Assembly: GCA_009779595.1 (NCBI GenBank)
Contig: WRDZ01000026.1
Coordinates: 1 to 8,328, forward strand
Reading direction: 5' to 3'
Source: Alphaproteobacteria bacterium
GTDB taxonomy: Bacteria; Pseudomonadota; Alphaproteobacteria; WRDZ01
Length of the DNA stretch: 8,328 bases
In this document: piece after piece, positions 5,802 to 8,328 of the stretch
How positions within the stretch are numbered: position 1 is the stretch's first letter
How the letters are laid out: each line of letters starts with the position of its first letter
The notes under the pieces: generated by a model
What the model was told of the DNA's origin: nothing
Database searches by the model: none
What the model saw: the letters and a program-made list of their open reading frames with translations, nothing else
Translations under genes and position numbers: made by a program

Positions 5802-6332
5802 GTGACCTTGTCATCGCGCAATTTCCTGTTTTTTTTCGCCATAGGCTGCATACTGGTGTTCTCGTCCATGCAGCTTGCGAATCGCCTGCTGATAGTGCGC
5901 TATGGCAAAACCATGCTTTTGCCGCTGCACGGCCGTGTCGGGGTCGTAAGCAGCGACACGGTGTCGCTTGGGATAAGCTATGAGAACATAATCCCGCTGG
6001 ACGCCGTGCAGGGGACTTCGGGGACAATAATCGTCATCAGGGATTATACCGGGCGCGGCCGGTTCGTTTCGCACGCAAAGCCTTTCAGGGACTCCCTTGA
6101 GAACGACAGCATGATGTTCCTGAAATACAGGATTGTCCGGCAGGCCGGCTTCCGCAACGAAATCGGGGTGGCCGCCATCCCCGTGTACGGCAGCCGCAGG
6201 TTTTTCTTCGACAACAGGCGGTTCAACAGGCATATAGCCCCGCATTACGCGGTGATGAAAGTGAACAGGCGCGGAAAGACGGTCCTGGTTAACCTGGCGG
6301 ACGAAAATTTCCAATATCTGCTGGAGGATTAA
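5802..6332 (+). CDS. GDYXXLXY-like membrane-anchored protein, 176 aa (motif degenerate)
   Basis: A single N-terminal hydrophobic helix (about 8-22) anchors a soluble domain of about 150 residues. The domain matches the GDYXXLXY family in layout: an early beta region, the motif region at 102-109, a RFFF segment at 133-136, then a conserved-looking tail with IAPHYAVMKV (145-154) and VLVNLADEN (161-169). The naming motif reads DSMMFLKY, so only the final Leu-x-Tyr is kept and the Gly-Asp-Tyr part is lost. The start is GTG at 5802, supported by a very strong GGAGGGGG at 5788-5795 inside the end of the previous gene. Only three bases separate the genes. This family commonly follows DUF2157 and DUF4401 genes, which supports all three calls together. 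Function is unknown; an envelope role is inferred from the anchor. Confidence 0.72.
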   Translation: MTLSSRNFLFFFAIGCILVFSSMQLANRLLIVRYGKTMLLPLHGRVGVVSSDTVSLGISYENIIPLDAVQGTSGTIIVIRDYTGRGRFVSHAKPFRDSLENDSMMFLKYRIVRQAGFRNEIGVAAIPVYGSRRFFFDNRRFNRHIAPHYAVMKVNRRGKTVLVNLADENFQYLLED

Positions 6333-6338
6333 TCCGGA

Positions 6339-6367
6339 TTGACATCCAATTCACTTTTGCTTAATAA
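6339..6367 (+). promoter_or_regulatory. Candidate promoter of the chemoreceptor gene
   Basis: TTGACA (6339-6344) is a perfect -35 box, but the best -10 at normal spacing is TAATAA (6362-6367, 17-base spacer), a poor match. A better -10 lookalike, TAGAAT at 6377-6382, has no good -35. The AT-rich spacer 6345-6390 is consistent with a promoter. No intrinsic terminator is visible between 6333 and 6415, so read-through from the upstream operon is also possible. Confidence 0.4.
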
Positions 6368-6415
6368 TTTAAATAGTAGAATAAATGAAGGCACATCTTT
6401 GCGAGGACCGTATTC

Positions 6416-8328
6416 ATGTCTATTTTCGGGATTATGAGCAAATTTAAAATCTCGACTCGTATTAACGCGGGGCTGTCTTTCGGGCTTATCGCGCTTATTG
6501 CGGTGGCTATACACAGTTGGGTAGGCTTGGGCAGGGTCGGCGGCATGTTTTCCGATTATGCCAGGGTGTCGACGAACAACAATACGGCCGAAGTGCTGAA
6601 GGTCAGCCTGTCCCTGCTGCAGAACGCGGTGCAGCGCTATGTGGTCATGGGCGGAGAAGACAACAAGAACGTGGCCAACCGGCATTATGGCGATGTCCAG
6701 CGGGCGCTGGACGAGCTTGAGGCGGCCTCTACCTTGCCCGAACACATGGTCATCATATCCTCCATAAGGGAAAAGATGCAGCAATACAAGGTTTTGCTTG
6801 ACAAGATATATGTCATACGCGACAGCCGCGACCCGATTGTATCCCGTATCGTGCCCGTTTACGAGGACACCAGGATTGAACTGCAGGATATAGTGTCAAG
6901 CGCCAACTCGCAGGGGCTGCACAAGATTCGCGACGTTTACCAGAATATCCTGTACTTCCTTGACAGCTTCATGACCGATTCGCTGCTGTACCGCGACGAT
7001 AGCTTCCGGTTCAAGCGCGAAGACATGCTTTCTTCAAGGAACAGGCTGGTAAGGGCGGCGAACGAAGCGGTCGACCAGACCGACAACAGGTCCTTGGCCA
7101 GGCGCGGCAGGATTGCAGTCACGAAAGTCACAAGGCTGATAGAGCTGATGTCCAGGCTGGATGAAAACGTGATTGAACTGAACACCCTGTTCTATGGCGA
7201 AATGCAAGGCGTGAACCGCGACCTGATAGCGGCGACCGAATGGCTGGTGGACCAGTACGCCGAATTCCTGCAGACGAAATACGAGGACGCGTCGCGGACT
7301 TCCAGAAGGACCACCAGCACCACGCTGGGCATAAGCGCGCTGTGGTGCGTTTTGGGCGTATTGATGGGAGTGTTCATCTCGCGCGGGATTACCGTGCCGG
7401 TGCAGGGCATGACCAAGGCGATGATGTTGCTGGCGGGCGGCAATAAATCCATATCCGTGCCGTCGCTGGATAGCGAGGACGAAGTCGGCGAAATGGCCAA
7501 GGCCGTGCAGGTGTTCAAGGAAAACGCCATAAAGGTGGACGAAATGAACGCCGAGCAGGTGAAGATAAAAGCGGACGCCGAAGCCAACCAGAAAGCCCAG
7601 ATGAACAAGCTGGCCGACAATTTCGAGGCGAACATCGGGGGCATCGTCGGTTCCGTGGCGTCGGCGGCCGAACAGCTGCAGGTCACGGCAGAGGCCATGA
7701 CGGAAAACGTCAACAACACGGTTTCGCAGGCTACGACGGGCGTGGCCACGTCCGAGCAATCCGCGATGAACGTGCAGACCGTTGCGGCGGCGGCGGAACA
7801 GCTGGCAAGCTCTATCCGCGAAATAGCCGAACAGGTCGCGCGCTCGCGCCAGGTTGCAGACGCGGCGGTGGTCGACGCGCAGAACACGTCGGAAACCATG
7901 AACCGCTTGACGACGGTCGCATCCAGAATCGGCGAGGTTATAAGCCTGATTAAGGACATTGCCGACCAGACCAACCTGCTTGCGCTGAACGCCACTATCG
8001 AGGCCGCGCGCGCCGGAGAGGCCGGCAAGGGCTTTGCGGTTGTTGCAAGCGAGGTGAAATCCCTGGCTAACCAGACGGCAAAGGCTACGGAAGAAATATC
8101 CGTGCAGATAGCCGACGTGCAGAAAGTCACCGAAGAGGCCGTCAGCGAGATTGATAAAATCCGCGAGGTCATCAATAATATGAGCAAAATCTCGGGCACT
8201 ATCGCCGCCGCCGTGGAAGAGCAGGGGATATCCACCCAGGAAATTTCGCGCAACGTGCAGCAGGCCGCTATCGGGGCTCAGAACGTGACCAACAACCTGA
8301 ACGGCATTTCAGCGTCGGCCCAGACATC
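6416..8328 (+). CDS. Methyl-accepting chemotaxis protein (3' end outside window)
   Basis: This is a transmembrane chemoreceptor that senses a ligand outside the inner membrane and controls CheA through CheW. 637 uninterrupted codons are present and the frame runs off the edge. The start at 6416 has GAGG (6403-6406) nine bases upstream; an in-frame ATG at 6434 is the alternative. Helix 1 lies at about 19-37 and helix 2 at about 303-322. The periplasmic domain between them, about 265 residues, is helical by appearance and long enough for a tandem four-helix (HBM-like) sensor, not the usual 150-residue one. A HAMP domain follows (about 322-373, with ITVPV at 325-329 and DEVGEMAKAV at 355-364), then a coiled-coil signalling domain. 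Its hairpin tip is intact (DQTNLLALNATIEAARAGE at 517-535, then GKGFAVVASEVKSLA at 537-551). The repertoire of alanine/glutamine-rich methylation helices looks complete. The wording is typical of Alphaproteobacteria. Whether a C-terminal CheR-docking tail exists cannot be seen. Confidence 0.95.
   Translation, partial: MSIFGIMSKFKISTRINAGLSFGLIALIAVAIHSWVGLGRVGGMFSDYARVSTNNNTAEVLKVSLSLLQNAVQRYVVMGGEDNKNVANRHYGDVQRALDELEAASTLPEHMVIISSIREKMQQYKVLLDKIYVIRDSRDPIVSRIVPVYEDTRIELQDIVSSANSQGLHKIRDVYQNILYFLDSFMTDSLLYRDDSFRFKREDMLSSRNRLVRAANEAVDQTDNRSLARRGRIAVTKVTRLIELMSRLDENVIELNTLFYGEMQGVNRDLIAATEWLVDQYAEFLQTKYEDASRTSRRTTSTTLGISALWCVLGVLMGVFISRGITVPVQGMTKAMMLLAGGNKSISVPSLDSEDEVGEMAKAVQVFKENAIKVDEMNAEQVKIKADAEANQKAQMNKLADNFEANIGGIVGSVASAAEQLQVTAEAMTENVNNTVSQATTGVATSEQSAMNVQTVAAAAEQLASSIREIAEQVARSRQVADAAVVDAQNTSETMNRLTTVASRIGEVISLIKDIADQTNLLALNATIEAARAGEAGKGFAVVASEVKSLANQTAKATEEISVQIADVQKVTEEAVSEIDKIREVINNMSKISGTIAAAVEEQGISTQEISRNVQQAAIGAQNVTNNLNGISASAQT

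Noticed and set aside
6331..6340. Ten-base palindrome AATCCGGATT at the end of the GDYXXLXY-like gene
   Set aside because: It has no loop and no T-run, so it is not a terminator. It is short enough to be chance and no regulator can be named for it.
7192..8253. Minus-strand open frame of 353 aa opposite the chemoreceptor
   Set aside because: The plus strand encodes an unmistakable chemoreceptor over the same bases. The Ser/Ala/Thr-rich antisense product is a by-product of its Ala/Glu-rich codons.

Overview
The window most likely comes from an alphaproteobacterium. The chemoreceptor at the right end has the HAMP and signalling-domain wording typical of Rhodospirillales-type receptors. A SurA/PpiD-like parvulin and a membrane pyrophosphatase fit the same group. 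This is judged from memory of the families, not from a search. Coding DNA is mostly GC-rich, with one AT-richer gene in the middle.

Left part (1-828): the last 257 codons of a membrane ion-pumping pyrophosphatase (hppA), ending at a strong intrinsic terminator. Its cation-site motif is of the K+-dependent type. Next comes a GC-rich, hairpin-prone spacer (829-962).

Middle-left (963-1646, minus strand): two small genes form a likely operon. Their products (140 and 72 aa) share an LTARPG motif followed by a hydrophobic stretch. The larger one also carries an internal duplication with four evenly spaced Gly-Tyr motifs. I do not recognise the family. A 129-base divergent control region (1647-1775) carries near-consensus promoters facing both ways.

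Centre (1776-6332, plus strand): five tightly packed genes read as one operon. The first is an exported PpiC-type prolyl isomerase. The second is a membrane-anchored, 12-cysteine protein of unknown function whose 3' two-thirds differs in base composition from its neighbours. The last three are a DUF2157-like polytopic protein, a DUF4401-like polytopic protein and a GDYXXLXY-like anchored protein, a trio known to occur together. The last of these lacks most of its namesake motif.

Right part (6333-8328): a short spacer with a candidate promoter, then a methyl-accepting chemotaxis protein running off the window end. It has a periplasmic domain of about 265 residues, a HAMP domain and an intact signalling hairpin tip.

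The least explained items are the small LTARPG proteins and the cysteine-rich protein embedded between a foldase gene and the DUF2157/DUF4401/GDYXXLXY trio. No RNA gene, CRISPR array or insertion sequence was seen.
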